DNA of 64,000 nucleotides from Hondaea fermentalgiana. Lineage: Eukaryota; Sar; Bigyra; Thraustochytrida; Thraustochytriidae. Below, piece after piece: positions 27,078 to 36,263 of this stretch. Position numbers and translations under genes: made by a program. How positions within the stretch are numbered: position 1 is the first letter of the stretch; every line of letters begins with the position of its first letter. Below the pieces are notes generated by a model. It was not told the origin of the DNA, did not search any database, and saw nothing but the letters and a program-made list of their open reading frames with translations. The DNA lies in the NCBI GenBank assembly GCA_014084085.1, contig NPFB01000061.1, positions 1-64,000 of the forward strand, written 5' to 3'.

Positions 27078-27259
27078 AAACCCGGGCCTTTCGTTGTTGT
27101 TTCTATAGCCTATTGTTTTTGTTTTTGGTTTTGAACAGCTTGTTGTTGCCGACTATGATGATAATGTAAGCGCCACCAAAGGCGAAGAAAAAGGATCCAA
27201 TCACAAGATGCTTTCGTCGGTTCAACAAAACAATAAGTGGTGGTAGAGGTGATGTAAAC

Positions 27260-29827
27260 CTACACGAGCGAAGACTGCGACGTCACCTTGAGTCGCAAGC
27301 TGTACAACATGTGGGGCTTTGTCTGTGCGGAGATGACGAGGTCAGGACGCTTGGCGCGCAGGATGGGCACAATGAGCTGTGTAAATCCCTGGCATACTTC
27401 TGGCTTCAGATTGATGATTTCGAGTTTGTTGCGCACACCCGGCTGGCTCACATCGCTCCCCGCGAGGATTGCCTTGCACCATCTGCGAAAGGTCATCACC
27501 TTGCTGCCATCGGAAGTCCAATTTGTAAATATATTCTCAATCACGGGGTCGTCCAGCCCAAAGGGAGGCGCCGGTACGTCGTCGAGCTCGTGCGGCTCGC
27601 TCCACTGTTCTCGCGACTTGTCTCGCGCACGTGATAGCTCGAGCGAGAGATCACGAATCTTAGCCTCGAGTGATGCCTCGCGGATCTTTTGCGCGTCGAT
27701 CGTTTCGCTCTCGTGAACTTGAACAGCCTCTTCTGCTGAACGTAGTTGCTCACGCGTCTTTTCTACTTCCGCCTGTAGATCTTTGGCTGCTTCTTGGGCC
27801 GTTTGTAAGGCGCTTTGTGCGGAGTCAAGCTTGTTTGTCAGATCCCCGCGATCCTTGTCCCCTTCCTCCACTTTTTGTTGAGTATCTTGGAGCTCCCTTT
27901 GCAATTCGGCAACCAGGTCCCGAATTTCTCTAGCTTGGGCCTGCGATGCCGCGAGTCTCTCGTCTGCCTCGTCGCTTGCAGTTTGCTTTGCGTCGAGCTC
28001 TCCTTGCAGTTTCGCCACTAGCGCGGCGTCATCCGCAGACGATGACTCCAGTGTCGCGACTTGCTCCTTTGCATTGTCGAGCGCTCTTTGCTTGGCCTGC
28101 AGCTCCTCCTCGAGACTCGCGACGAGGGTGTTTGTTTCCCCCAGAGACGCGCGCAAGCCTTCAAGCTCCGCATTTGAGTCCTTGAGTGCATTGGACTTGG
28201 CCTGAAGTTCCTCTTGAAGACTAGCAATCAAGGATTTGGTCTCACCAGATGAGGATTGCAAGGCAGTGAGTTTTACATTCGCTTCTTCCAGAGCAGTTTC
28301 TTTCACCTGAACTTTCTCCTGTAGACTTGCGATTAATGCTTTGCTTTCACCGGACGAAGTTCCAATGGCAGAGAGCTGTTCATGCACGGTATTGTAGGCA
28401 TTTTCTTTGGCCTGAAGTTCCTCCTGAAGACCAGCGATAAGTGATTTGGTCTCACCTGATGAGGATTGCAAGGCGGTGAGCTGCTCGTGCAAGGTGGTAT
28501 TGGCAGACTCTTTGGCCTGAAGTTCCTCTTGAAGACTCGCGACTAGTGCCTTGGTCTCACTAGACGAAGTTTCCATGGCGGTGAACTCGGCTCTTGAGTT
28601 TTCTAGAGAAGCTTCTTTTGCCTGAAGTTCCTCTTGAAGACTAGCGAGGAGAGATTTGGTCTCACCGGACGAAGATTCCATGGCAGTGAGCTGTTCCTGC
28701 ACGGCATTGTAGGCAGTCTCTTTGGCCTGAAGTTCCTCTTGAAGACTAGCGATCAATGACTTGGTCTCACCGGACGAAGATTCCATGGCAGTGAGCTGTT
28801 CCTGCACGGTATTGTAGGCAGCCTTTTTGGCCTGGAGTTCCTCCTGTAGACTCGCGATCAACGATTTGCTTTCACTCGACGATGCTTTTAATGCGGCAAC
28901 TTCCGCCTTCAAGTTATCGAGTGCCGCTTCCTTCGCTTGAAGATCCTCCTGAAGTTGAGCAGTGAGCGTCTGATGCTCGTTTGAAGTCAAGAGCGTCGAG
29001 TCTTGCAAGACGTGAAGCTTTTCCTGCAGCCCATCATTTTCCCTTTTGAAGGCATTTAGCTCTTCTTGTAGTCCTGCAACCAGTGCCTGGGTTTTTCCCA
29101 GGGCACTCGTTTTGGCTTGCAGCTCCTTCTCAAGCTCTTCTATCTTTGAGCTGCGTTCGCTGCCAGCCGACTCCACATTCGCAAGCTGAGACTTGACATC
29201 GTCAAGCGCCGTTTGCTTTTCGTCCAGATCTTGTCGAAGTTGCGCAATGAGATTTTCGTGATCCGAGGTGGCTTGTGCTGCATCTTTGTGAAAGTTGGTT
29301 TGCTGCTCGAGGTCCGCGCATTTGTGCTGTACCGTTGCGAGTTCTTCCCGTGTCTCATCGAGTGCAGACTGTTTTGCTTGTAGCTCTTCTTGCAGCTGCA
29401 CAACGAGCGCCTCGCGTTCTGCGGATGCACGCGCTTTTGTCTCGGAAAGATCCACCCTCTGATGAAGATCTTCCCGTTCACGTTTCACTGCCTGTACCTC
29501 TTCCTGGAGTTGTGCGACGAGAGCGTTTGTCTCGCCCAGCGACGACCGTGACGACTCTCGCTCTCTCTCTGCATGGTCGAGCGCGGCTTGCTTTGCCTGC
29601 AAAGCCTGCTGGAGTTGTGCAACGAGGGCTTCGTGGTCTTGGCCGCTCGCGAGCTCACTGGTCTGGCGCCTCGCAGCGTCGAGGTCCGACTCCAAGCCTT
29701 TGCTGCGGCCCTGCTCTGCCTCGAGCTGCGCCTTGAGATCGTCTCGCGTCGCCTTGCACGACGCGAGCTCCCCCTGCAGGGCCTTGAGCAGCTGCAGCAG
29801 GCGCTCCTTCGTCACGGTGGCCGCCAT
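27260..29827 (-). CDS. Long coiled-coil protein with 35-residue tandem repeats
   Basis: 855 residues. About 740 residues form one coiled coil. Its middle (about residues 270-560) consists of near-identical 35-residue units (five heptads, 105 bp) around SSSGETKSLIASLQEELQAK; flanking parts carry more diverged copies. The C-terminal 100 residues differ (LDDPVIENIFTNWTSDG, MTFRRWCKAILAG, FTQLIVPILRAKRPDLVI) and look like a small globular domain that I could not assign. The architecture of long rod plus compact C-terminal domain is that of golgins, tethers or cytoskeletal linkers. The C-terminus is not a clear GRIP domain. The first Met (MAATVTKERLLQLL) starts the heptads directly and is a convincing start. 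Confidence 0.75.
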   Translation of the reverse strand: MAATVTKERLLQLLKALQGELASCKATRDDLKAQLEAEQGRSKGLESDLDAARRQTSELASGQDHEALVAQLQQALQAKQAALDHAERERESSRSSLGETNALVAQLQEEVQAVKREREDLHQRVDLSETKARASAEREALVVQLQEELQAKQSALDETREELATVQHKCADLEQQTNFHKDAAQATSDHENLIAQLRQDLDEKQTALDDVKSQLANVESAGSERSSKIEELEKELQAKTSALGKTQALVAGLQEELNAFKRENDGLQEKLHVLQDSTLLTSNEHQTLTAQLQEDLQAKEAALDNLKAEVAALKASSSESKSLIASLQEELQAKKAAYNTVQEQLTAMESSSGETKSLIASLQEELQAKETAYNAVQEQLTAMESSSGETKSLLASLQEELQAKEASLENSRAEFTAMETSSSETKALVASLQEELQAKESANTTLHEQLTALQSSSGETKSLIAGLQEELQAKENAYNTVHEQLSAIGTSSGESKALIASLQEKVQVKETALEEANVKLTALQSSSGETKSLIASLQEELQAKSNALKDSNAELEGLRASLGETNTLVASLEEELQAKQRALDNAKEQVATLESSSADDAALVAKLQGELDAKQTASDEADERLAASQAQAREIRDLVAELQRELQDTQQKVEEGDKDRGDLTNKLDSAQSALQTAQEAAKDLQAEVEKTREQLRSAEEAVQVHESETIDAQKIREASLEAKIRDLSLELSRARDKSREQWSEPHELDDVPAPPFGLDDPVIENIFTNWTSDGSKVMTFRRWCKAILAGSDVSQPGVRNKLEIINLKPEVCQGFTQLIVPILRAKRPDLVISAQTKPHMLYSLRLKVTSQSSLV
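28195..28960. repeat. 105-bp tandem repeats inside coiled-coil gene
   Basis: Blocks containing CCTGAAGTTCCTCTTGAAGA recur at 105-bp steps, clearest at about 28512, 28617 and 28722, with neighbours before and after. Several adjacent units differ by only a few bases. Confidence 0.85.
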
Positions 29828-30400
29828 ATCTTGCCAACCAGTCTAATCTATCTATCCCTCGGGCCGGGCCTTGGCCCGAGCCTGCCCGGCGCCGAGGCGC
29901 GGCTCCGCAGCGACCGCAGAGCGCGGCCCCGCCCCGCGACGCTCGCGCCCGCGCCCCGCGACGCCCCCGCGGCCCCGGAAAGCGGGCGCTGTGTGATTGC
30001 CGTTTGTGTTTGCTGCTGCCGGCGATCGACCGATGGCCGGGTCGTTGCTCGCATGCCTGCCTGCGTGAATGCCTGCCTGCAAGCATGCGCGCACGGACGG
30101 GTCGAGCCGAGGCCGAGAGCAGCGCAGAAGATAAGACCGCAGCTCGAGCGGCCCGATGCGCGAGGGCCGCGCGCTCGCCTTTCGGGCTGCACGCGCGAGC
30201 GCGGGTCCGTCGGCCGCCTGCGGAGCCGGATGAACGAGCGGCGGATGATGAGATGTGATGGCGATGATGAAGATGGCGTGGCACGGCATGACGCACGTGC
30301 GCGAAGAGCGTCATGATGCAGACCGCCGTTGGCGGCGAGGCCAGCGCGAAGGAGGCGCGCGCGTACGAGGAGGAGGAGGAGGAGGAGGAGGGCCGCGGAG
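29828..30400. promoter_or_regulatory. Divergent intergenic region, very GC-rich
   Basis: About 570 bp between two head-to-head genes. It has CG-dense stretches, a TGCC/TGCG tetranucleotide-like part near 30050-30090, and a GAG repeat at about 30366-30390 just before the plus-strand ATG. Long open frames here are Arg/Ala-rich shadows. Confidence 0.4.
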
Positions 30401-31165
30401 ATGGAGACGCGGGCGGCGGCAGCGGCGGCAGGTCCGACGTCGACGGCGGCGGCGGCGGCGGCAGGAGGCGAGGTGCGCGTGTACCTGGTGCGGCACGGGC
30501 AGTGCGAGATGAACCTGCACCTGGCGGAGCGCGTGGGCGGGAGGTCGAACGAGTCGCCGCTGACGGAGCTCGGGGAGGAGCAGGCGCGCAAGCTCGGAGA
30601 GTGGCTCCGTGACGAGGATAAGACGTGCTTCGACGCCATGTTCGCGTCCACCGCGGTCCGGGCCAAGGAAACGGCGCGGATCGCGCTGCAAACCGTTGGA
30701 GAGGCGCATCCCGAGGTGCCGATTCGGCTCGACAGTCGCCTTGTGGAAATGTCGCAGGGTGAGTGGACAGGCAAGCTACGACGCGAATGCTATACGGCTC
30801 AAGCCATGGACGCTATTTGGGAAGACCCTCGTAATTTTAAAGCGCCCGGTGGCGAGTCAAAGCAGGAACTCGAGACGAGAATTCTCGAGGCTCTGCACGA
30901 GATGACCGACCCTACGCTCGGATGTCGCACCGTGGCGATTTTTGGTCACGGCATCGCGTTCAAGTGTTTTCTACGATGGCTCAACGATGGGTCCTGGGCT
31001 TCGAGTCATAGTGTCCAGCTGGACAACACGGGCATCATTCGTGTCGACCGCGTTGCCACGCACAACCAGCCCGACGCATGGAAGTTGGGCTCTGTAAACA
31101 TGCAAAATCATCTCGCGTCCGCGAACTCTCGCTCGCGGCGGTCCCCCAAAAAGCTCCGCACCTAA
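30401..31165 (+). CDS. Histidine phosphatase superfamily protein (phosphoglycerate-mutase-like)
   Basis: 254 residues from the ATG giving METRAAAAAAG. The core begins VRVYLVRHGQCEMN, where His32 in the RHG motif is the phosphate-accepting residue. ASTAVRAKETA supplies the second conserved Arg, and VAIFGHGIAFKCFLRW supplies the second active-site His. SQGEWTGKLR and the Glu in RLVEM fit the acid region of the family. Substrates range from phosphosugars to phosphoproteins; the sequence does not decide, and the Ala-rich N-terminus has no clear targeting signal. The longer frame starts with TTG inside a GAG repeat and was rejected. It is convergent with the CDF transporter gene. Confidence 0.88.
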   Translation: METRAAAAAAGPTSTAAAAAAGGEVRVYLVRHGQCEMNLHLAERVGGRSNESPLTELGEEQARKLGEWLRDEDKTCFDAMFASTAVRAKETARIALQTVGEAHPEVPIRLDSRLVEMSQGEWTGKLRRECYTAQAMDAIWEDPRNFKAPGGESKQELETRILEALHEMTDPTLGCRTVAIFGHGIAFKCFLRWLNDGSWASSHSVQLDNTGIIRVDRVATHNQPDAWKLGSVNMQNHLASANSRSRRSPKKLRT

Positions 31166-31339
31166 GAGTCTCTGACTGCGTGCGGCTATTATCTGTGTAT
31201 AAGTCTATGTCATGGTTGGATCACGAGTAATCTTTTTCTAGAGTTTTTGAGCAGGTTTTTGTCAGGGAAAATGTGTAGGCTCACGGGCAGCCTCGCCTTG
31301 CTTTTATAATCAAAAAAAGTCAAAGGTACAATCTTGAGC

Positions 31340-32479
31340 CTAATGTACAGCAAGATCGTCGCCACCTGGCGGACTGCTGATTGGCTCAAAATTGTGTGCT
31401 GTAGAAACCGAGCGTTGACGCCGCTGCTTGTGCGCAAGGGCGATGAAGCGCTTGACAGTTTCGCGAAAGAGGAAAATAGCAGCCAGCAGAATAAGCCCGC
31501 AAACTACGATCGAGCTCACTGCATCCGCATGGACCGCGTCGGCCCCCGACGACTCGACGTAGATCGAGGTAATGAAGACCGTGATGGATCGCGCCGTATC
31601 TGCAAGGAGATGCACAAAGGCGGAAAGAACATTCAGATTCTCGCCGAGTCCATCATCATCATCATCGTCGTCACCATCGTTTCCAAGCCGTCCGCCTCGC
31701 GGACTCTCAGCATTGCGACCGCGCCCACCACGATACGGGTGCAATCCTTGCGTCTCGCTATGCTCGTCGTCGCCAAAGACGTCGCCATCCTCGGAAGAAG
31801 CCTCGTTACCCAAAAAGCTCCCCGCGAAATCAATGTCGGCGTCAATATCAACTGCTCGTAGATCATCTTCGTGCTGGTACGATCTCATGTACTTGCTTTT
31901 GGTGCACGCTGGAGACCGGAGAAACGCGGAGCAAGAGAAGAAGTTCATCACAAGGTTGGCCGTGGTGAATCCAAGCATGATCTGGGCGCTGACAGGGTCT
32001 ACGCCTGCCTCGCTCCGTAATCTTGCCACCGCATCAACGATAATATACAACGTCACACCAACTAGCGTAAAGAGGCTCACCAAGGCCACGAGAGCGTCGA
32101 GGCGCTCGAGCGCCTCCTCGGTATCTTCTCTTGTTGCCAGTCTGCTCGCTTTTAATTTGCGCCGTTCTGCATAAATATTGAGCGCATAGGTCAAAGAGTC
32201 TAGGCCCATGGTCAAGGTGTCACCGTACATGGACAGACTGTTGGCCAGATACGATCCTACGAGCTGCGCCAGCGTAAAGGTCGATGTGATCACAAAGACG
32301 ATCTTTAGTGCCCGCAAGCTGCCTTCTCCATCTGCCACGCAAATGTGGAGCACCTCGTAGAGAATTCCCTGTTTCTCCGTGCCGCCATCCTCGCTTCCTT
32401 CGTTGCGCGAGGCGGCGCGGGCGCTCCTTCGGAGTCCGCCCTCGTCCACCGTGGGAATCTCAACCTCGAGCGGCTCCAT
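31340..32479 (-). CDS. Cation diffusion facilitator (CDF/ZnT-like) transporter with altered metal site
   Basis: 379 residues from the ATG giving MEPLEVEIPTVDEG. Six hydrophobic helices are visible. Helix 2 reads SLSMYGDTLTMGLDS, which aligns to the CDF signature S-L-x-M-x-x-D-x-x-H-M-x-x-D with Thr replacing the metal-binding His. Helix 5 (SAFVHLLADTARS) keeps the usual HxxxD pair. Between helices 4 and 5 is an acidic loop with Asp-rich and a few His residues, where ZnT proteins often have a His-rich loop. CDF proteins export Zn2+, Mn2+ or related ions by proton antiport. The substitution makes the ion uncertain. The longer frame begins with GTG and was not used. Confidence 0.78.
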   Translation of the reverse strand: MEPLEVEIPTVDEGGLRRSARAASRNEGSEDGGTEKQGILYEVLHICVADGEGSLRALKIVFVITSTFTLAQLVGSYLANSLSMYGDTLTMGLDSLTYALNIYAERRKLKASRLATREDTEEALERLDALVALVSLFTLVGVTLYIIVDAVARLRSEAGVDPVSAQIMLGFTTANLVMNFFSCSAFLRSPACTKSKYMRSYQHEDDLRAVDIDADIDFAGSFLGNEASSEDGDVFGDDEHSETQGLHPYRGGRGRNAESPRGGRLGNDGDDDDDDDGLGENLNVLSAFVHLLADTARSITVFITSIYVESSGADAVHADAVSSIVVCGLILLAAIFLFRETVKRFIALAHKQRRQRSVSTAHNFEPISSPPGGDDLAVH

Positions 32480-32910
32480 GACGCCTCTTGCGCGCAGCAA
32501 GGCCGACCTGTTTCTGTGCGCGAAAGCGCTGCGCCTGCGACGGGAGGCGACCCGGCGCCCGCTCGACCAGCGTCGGGCCGAGTCGAGCGTGTCCCTGCGC
32601 ACCGCCGCAAGCCGCGCGAGCTTGGTCCAAGGACTGTTGCCCCGGCAATGATGCTAGCTAGCTAGCTAGACCTATTGCTGGGACTCGAGCACGATCAGAT
32701 CGTCTTGCGGCGCGAGAAAGATGACCTTTGGGTTACAACCTACAACATTCAGTCATCCCTTCGTTATACCAGTGATGCTCAGCTGTATAAGCTATCGGTG
32801 TCAATAGTGCGTGTGTGTGCGACGAGGACAAGGACAAGGACGAGAATCGGGACGAATGGCAGAGGCAAGTATACAAGATTCTGTCAAGATAAAGTAACAA
32901 GATGAGGTCT
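32480..32910. other. Intergenic region with short GCTA repeat
   Basis: About 430 bp between the CDF start and the end of the glucosidase II beta gene, with a (GCTA)n tract at about 32652-32668 and a GGACAA/GGACGA cluster near 32823. No gene is seen. Confidence 0.5.
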
Positions 32911-33403
32911 TTAGCAGGCAGCTGGCGAGGTGAATGTCATGACGTACTCGCACGTCGAAGGCTCGCGCACATCAATGATACGCTCCTCCGGTCCACAGGT
33001 TGCGTGCACCGTAAGTGACCTCTCTGGTCCATTCCAGCAACGCTGCCCTTTGGTGAATTTAAAGGTACGGTCGTTTGAACCTTCAAGAAAGCCGCTCCAT
33101 TCGCCCAGATTGACCTTGTCCTGCTTGGCCTGCTTGTACATGCAAATCTCGTACTTGTACTTGTCTGCTGTGGACGAAAAGCATTTATCGCGAATGGCGT
33201 ACCACTGGTTCTGCGAACCATAGTCCTGCGGCGCCTTTTCCTTGAGCTTGGACTCTTCTTTTTCCAGGCGGCGCACGTTTCGCTCCAATTCACGAACGCG
33301 AGATTTTGCTGTCTCGAGCGAAAATGTCGAGTCCGTTTCTCTGCCAGCATCTTTGGCGTTGGTCAGGTCTTCAACATCAACATCCTCGTCGTTTTCGCCC
33401 TCG

Positions 33404-33441
<38 letters not shown>

Positions 33442-34470
33442 ATCCAAGGTCTCCGCATAAGCATCAGCGTAATGATCTTCCAAGTCTAGATCCACTTCTT
33501 GTGCATCATTTTCGTAAATCCATTCTGCTGTACGCGCAGTAGCAGCGTCCGGGTCGATCGACCCGTCTACGGCTACTTCTGCGGCCCTGGGGGTCAATGG
33601 GTCGTCAAGAGCCTCCTGCACCAACGTGACCAGGGTTTCTGGAGTTCCACCTTCTACGACCACGTCAACAAGGAGCAGTTCGAGTTGTTCGCGAGTAAAG
33701 GTGTCGAGATGCAGCGCCGCAACACGCTTGGCGCGCAATTTGCGTTGAAGCAACTTGCGCGCAGCTGCAGCCTCCTCTTCTAAGCGGGAGACAAGTGCTT
33801 GTGCTTCGTCGAGCTCGGTCTGTGTTCCTTTTAAATCGCGAGCAAGCTCCTTGAGACGTTCGTCCGTTTCAGACATTTCCTCGTCGATGCCCTGTGCTTG
33901 GGCAATGTATTCCGCCTTTTTCGCGAGTCCAGCTTCCCGAACTTTGGAAAGACGCGCCATGTCGGCGCGGTAAGAGGCGCCGTCCTCTTGGCAGGTATCC
34001 GGACACTTTCCGGGGGCCTCGTCGGACCCGTCGCAGCAATCGCAGATGCCGTCGAAGACGCGAGCAGTAGGCAGCACGAGGCCTTTGTAGCCTTCGTTGG
34101 CGCAAAAGAAGCTCGCGAGATTCACCATGCTGCAGGCGCTGGTCCCAGGCTCGTCAGAGCCGTCATTGCAATCGCAAAAGTCATCGTTGACGGCCTCTAC
34201 AGCAAGCTCACGCGAGCCGCCATCGCAGCTAAAGCGCAGTCCCGCGTACTTGTCTGCGTCGCGCTCGGGCACCCCGCGGATCTCGCTGCGTCCGCCAAAG
34301 TCGTCACCTCCGGCGCCGAGCTCCTCTTCGAGCGCCGCCAGCTTGCCAACGTCCTCGGCGCTGAGCTCCACGTCGGCGGCAGCGCTTCCGCCTCCAAAAA
34401 GCCACCCGCCCTGCGCGGCGGGCGCCGCCGCGGCCGCGAAGGCCGCCGCCGCCAGGAGTCTTGCGCGCAT
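32911..34470 (-). CDS. Glucosidase II beta subunit (PRKCSH-like)
   Basis: 519 residues. The beta subunit holds the catalytic alpha subunit of glucosidase II in the ER and presents N-glycans for glucose trimming. It has an N-terminal signal peptide (MRARLLAAAAFAAAAAPA) and two cysteine-rich LDLa-like modules with Ca2+-binding cores FCDCNDGSDE and ICDCCDGSDE. A coiled coil (about 165-260), an acidic stretch (about 345-390) and a C-terminal MRH lectin domain follow. The MRH domain has ICMYKQAKQ, GQRCWNGPERS and EPSTCEYVM, including the Arg, Glu and Tyr used for mannose recognition. The start is the first ATG; an upstream TTG frame was ignored. It ends TFTSPAAC with no K/HDEL-type retention signal, unlike yeast and animal homologues. 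It is head-to-head with a chitobiase gene. Confidence 0.93.
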
Positions 34471-34676
34471 CGCTGTCCGCGCCGAGTCGACCTGCGTTGG
34501 GGCTCTGCCCGTCAAAGTTGCGCTTTGATGAGGTTGGATGAGGAGGTCATCAAATCTGTATCTTTGAGGTTAGGCGTTGACCCGCTCGCCTTCAGGATTT
34601 CGAGGGTCCGTCCTGGGTCCTTTTGCGCGGGCGTTGGCACGCGAGCCTGGAGGCAGGGCAGGGCAGGGCGGGAACC
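34471..34676. promoter_or_regulatory. Shared divergent promoter, glucosidase II beta and chitobiase
   Basis: Only 206 bp separate the two ATG codons of oppositely transcribed glycan-processing genes, so their promoters must overlap. Co-regulation is inferred. Confidence 0.5.
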
Positions 34677-35864
34677 ATGGCTCGCGGCTGGAGCAAGACG
34701 CTCTGTGTCGTTTCTCTGCAGGTGCTCCTGGTGCTGGTGCCGTGGATAGGCACAGAGGCTCGCCGGGACTCGAGGGGTCCCGCGGGTACAGCAGCAACGG
34801 CGACGAGCCTCGCAGCGTGCCCGTGCGAGGACGAACGATGGTGTGCACCTGTAGGAGGCGACAGCCCGCTGCGCGAGAAAGAGATTTTTGGGTTCATGAC
34901 GGAGATGCCCACGTACGCAGAATGGGCGCGCTTGACGACCGTCGCATGGGTGCAAAACTTGCCAGATGTGGTCTGCAAGGCGCACAAGTACGGCGTCAAG
35001 GCCATTGCAAGCCCCGGCGGCGTGTACGCGGACCCAATTCTTACAGGAAATCGTACCTTGCGCGAGGAATGGGCCAAGAACCTTCTCAAGGCCGTCGAGG
35101 CCAGATTCCTCGACGGGATCACCTTTGACTATGAGCAACCAATCGCAGCGCTATCGGACGAGGCACGATGGTACACGGAGCTTGTAGAAATTACGCGAGA
35201 CGTTTTCCATGCCGCAAATTCAGGCTATCAAGTGACAGTGTGCGTGGCGTGGTCTCCAGACGGTATCGATGATCGCGATTATGACTATTATGGCCTCGCA
35301 CAAGCTTCTGACGCACTTTATATCATGGACTATGACACGCAAAGCTGGATTTTTGGTCCATGCATTGCTGGTGCAAATGCCCCTATCGCAGGAACGCGGC
35401 ATGGCGTTCAGCGCTACTTGGATCTAGGCATTTCACCAAGCAAGCTCATTCTTGGCGTGCCATGGTACGGGTACAGATATCCGTGTCTACCAGGTACGGC
35501 TTCAGACGCGCGCTTTTGTCCGATTAAAGAAGTACCATTTCGAGGTGTTAATTGTTCTGACGCGGCCGGTCGAGAGCTCCCCTATGACAGCTTGATGAAG
35601 CGTTTTCAGCATTTTAACACCACGCCAATGATGCGCGACCATTCGACAATGTCCCCGTATTTTAACACGCTAGAGGACGGCATTGTCTATCAGTATCACT
35701 TTGATGACGAAATGAGTTTAAAACTCAAGTATGCATACGCTCATGCAAAGCGTCTTCGCGGCGTCGGGCCGTTCACATTTCAAATGGTCTCAAATCCTAG
35801 CATCTGGGAGGCCTTTCAAGTGTTTCAGGTCCCGAACAGACTGCCTGATCTTGACAAGAGCTAA
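34677..35864 (+). CDS. CTBS: Di-N-acetylchitobiase-like GH18 glycosidase
   Basis: 395 residues with an N-terminal signal peptide (TLCVVSLQVLLVLVPW). Chitobiase is a lysosomal GH18 enzyme that splits the GlcNAc-beta-1,4-GlcNAc core from the reducing end during glycoprotein breakdown. The GH18 active-site segment is FLDGITFDYEQP, with Glu153 as the catalytic acid; human chitobiase has a similar DGINIDIEQ. Other family landmarks are CPCEDERWC near the start, KYGVKAIAS, ALYIMDYDTQSW, KLILGVPWYGYRYPC and GVGPFTFQMVS. There are candidate N-glycosylation sites (NRT, NCS, NTT). The upstream longer frame lacks an ATG. A secreted or lysosomal location is inferred from the signal peptide and the absence of an ER tail. 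Confidence 0.92.
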   Translation: MARGWSKTLCVVSLQVLLVLVPWIGTEARRDSRGPAGTAATATSLAACPCEDERWCAPVGGDSPLREKEIFGFMTEMPTYAEWARLTTVAWVQNLPDVVCKAHKYGVKAIASPGGVYADPILTGNRTLREEWAKNLLKAVEARFLDGITFDYEQPIAALSDEARWYTELVEITRDVFHAANSGYQVTVCVAWSPDGIDDRDYDYYGLAQASDALYIMDYDTQSWIFGPCIAGANAPIAGTRHGVQRYLDLGISPSKLILGVPWYGYRYPCLPGTASDARFCPIKEVPFRGVNCSDAAGRELPYDSLMKRFQHFNTTPMMRDHSTMSPYFNTLEDGIVYQYHFDDEMSLKLKYAYAHAKRLRGVGPFTFQMVSNPSIWEAFQVFQVPNRLPDLDKS

Positions 35865-36263
35865 AGGAACAACAATTTAATTTATCATTTTCAAAGCTTT
35901 ACAATTGTAGAAAGCTTTACAATTGTAGAAACCTACAGGGTGTATTTGTGTGTTTCACGCGGAGACATTATCTTCCCAAACTTGCTCATGCGTCTTCACC
36001 CATTGCAGACGTGTTTAAAAAAAAAAAAATAGAATCCCCTTCACATCCATGCCAAAGATGCGAAATCAATTAATTTCAAGTCTTACAAATCTTGTTGAGC
36101 AGAGATCCTGAAGAGGTCTCAAGCATTTCTCTCTCGTACAAGAATTACCGAATCAAGCATACCCGGCGTGGCGTAGCGTAGTGCGCATAAAAGTCGATCT
36201 AGCTGTTTTAGAATAGTGACGCACATCATTCCCTTTGAAGAGAAGCAAAGCTAGTACATTGCG
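35865..36263. other. Convergent 3' intergenic region, AT-rich
   Basis: About 400 bp with an 18-bp perfect tandem duplication (35893-35910 and 35911-35928) and an A12 run near 36018. No gene is seen. Confidence 0.6.
35893..35928. repeat. Two-copy 18-bp tandem repeat
   Basis: AAAGCTTTACAATTGTAG occurs twice in direct succession just after the chitobiase stop codon. Confidence 0.95.

Noticed and set aside
27260..29827. GRIP-domain golgin
   Set aside because: The C-terminus has no clear GRIP motif, so only a generic tether-like role is offered.
29655..30314. Arg/Ala-rich frames upstream of the coiled-coil gene
   Set aside because: They lie in the GC-rich divergent region and overlap on both strands without a domain.
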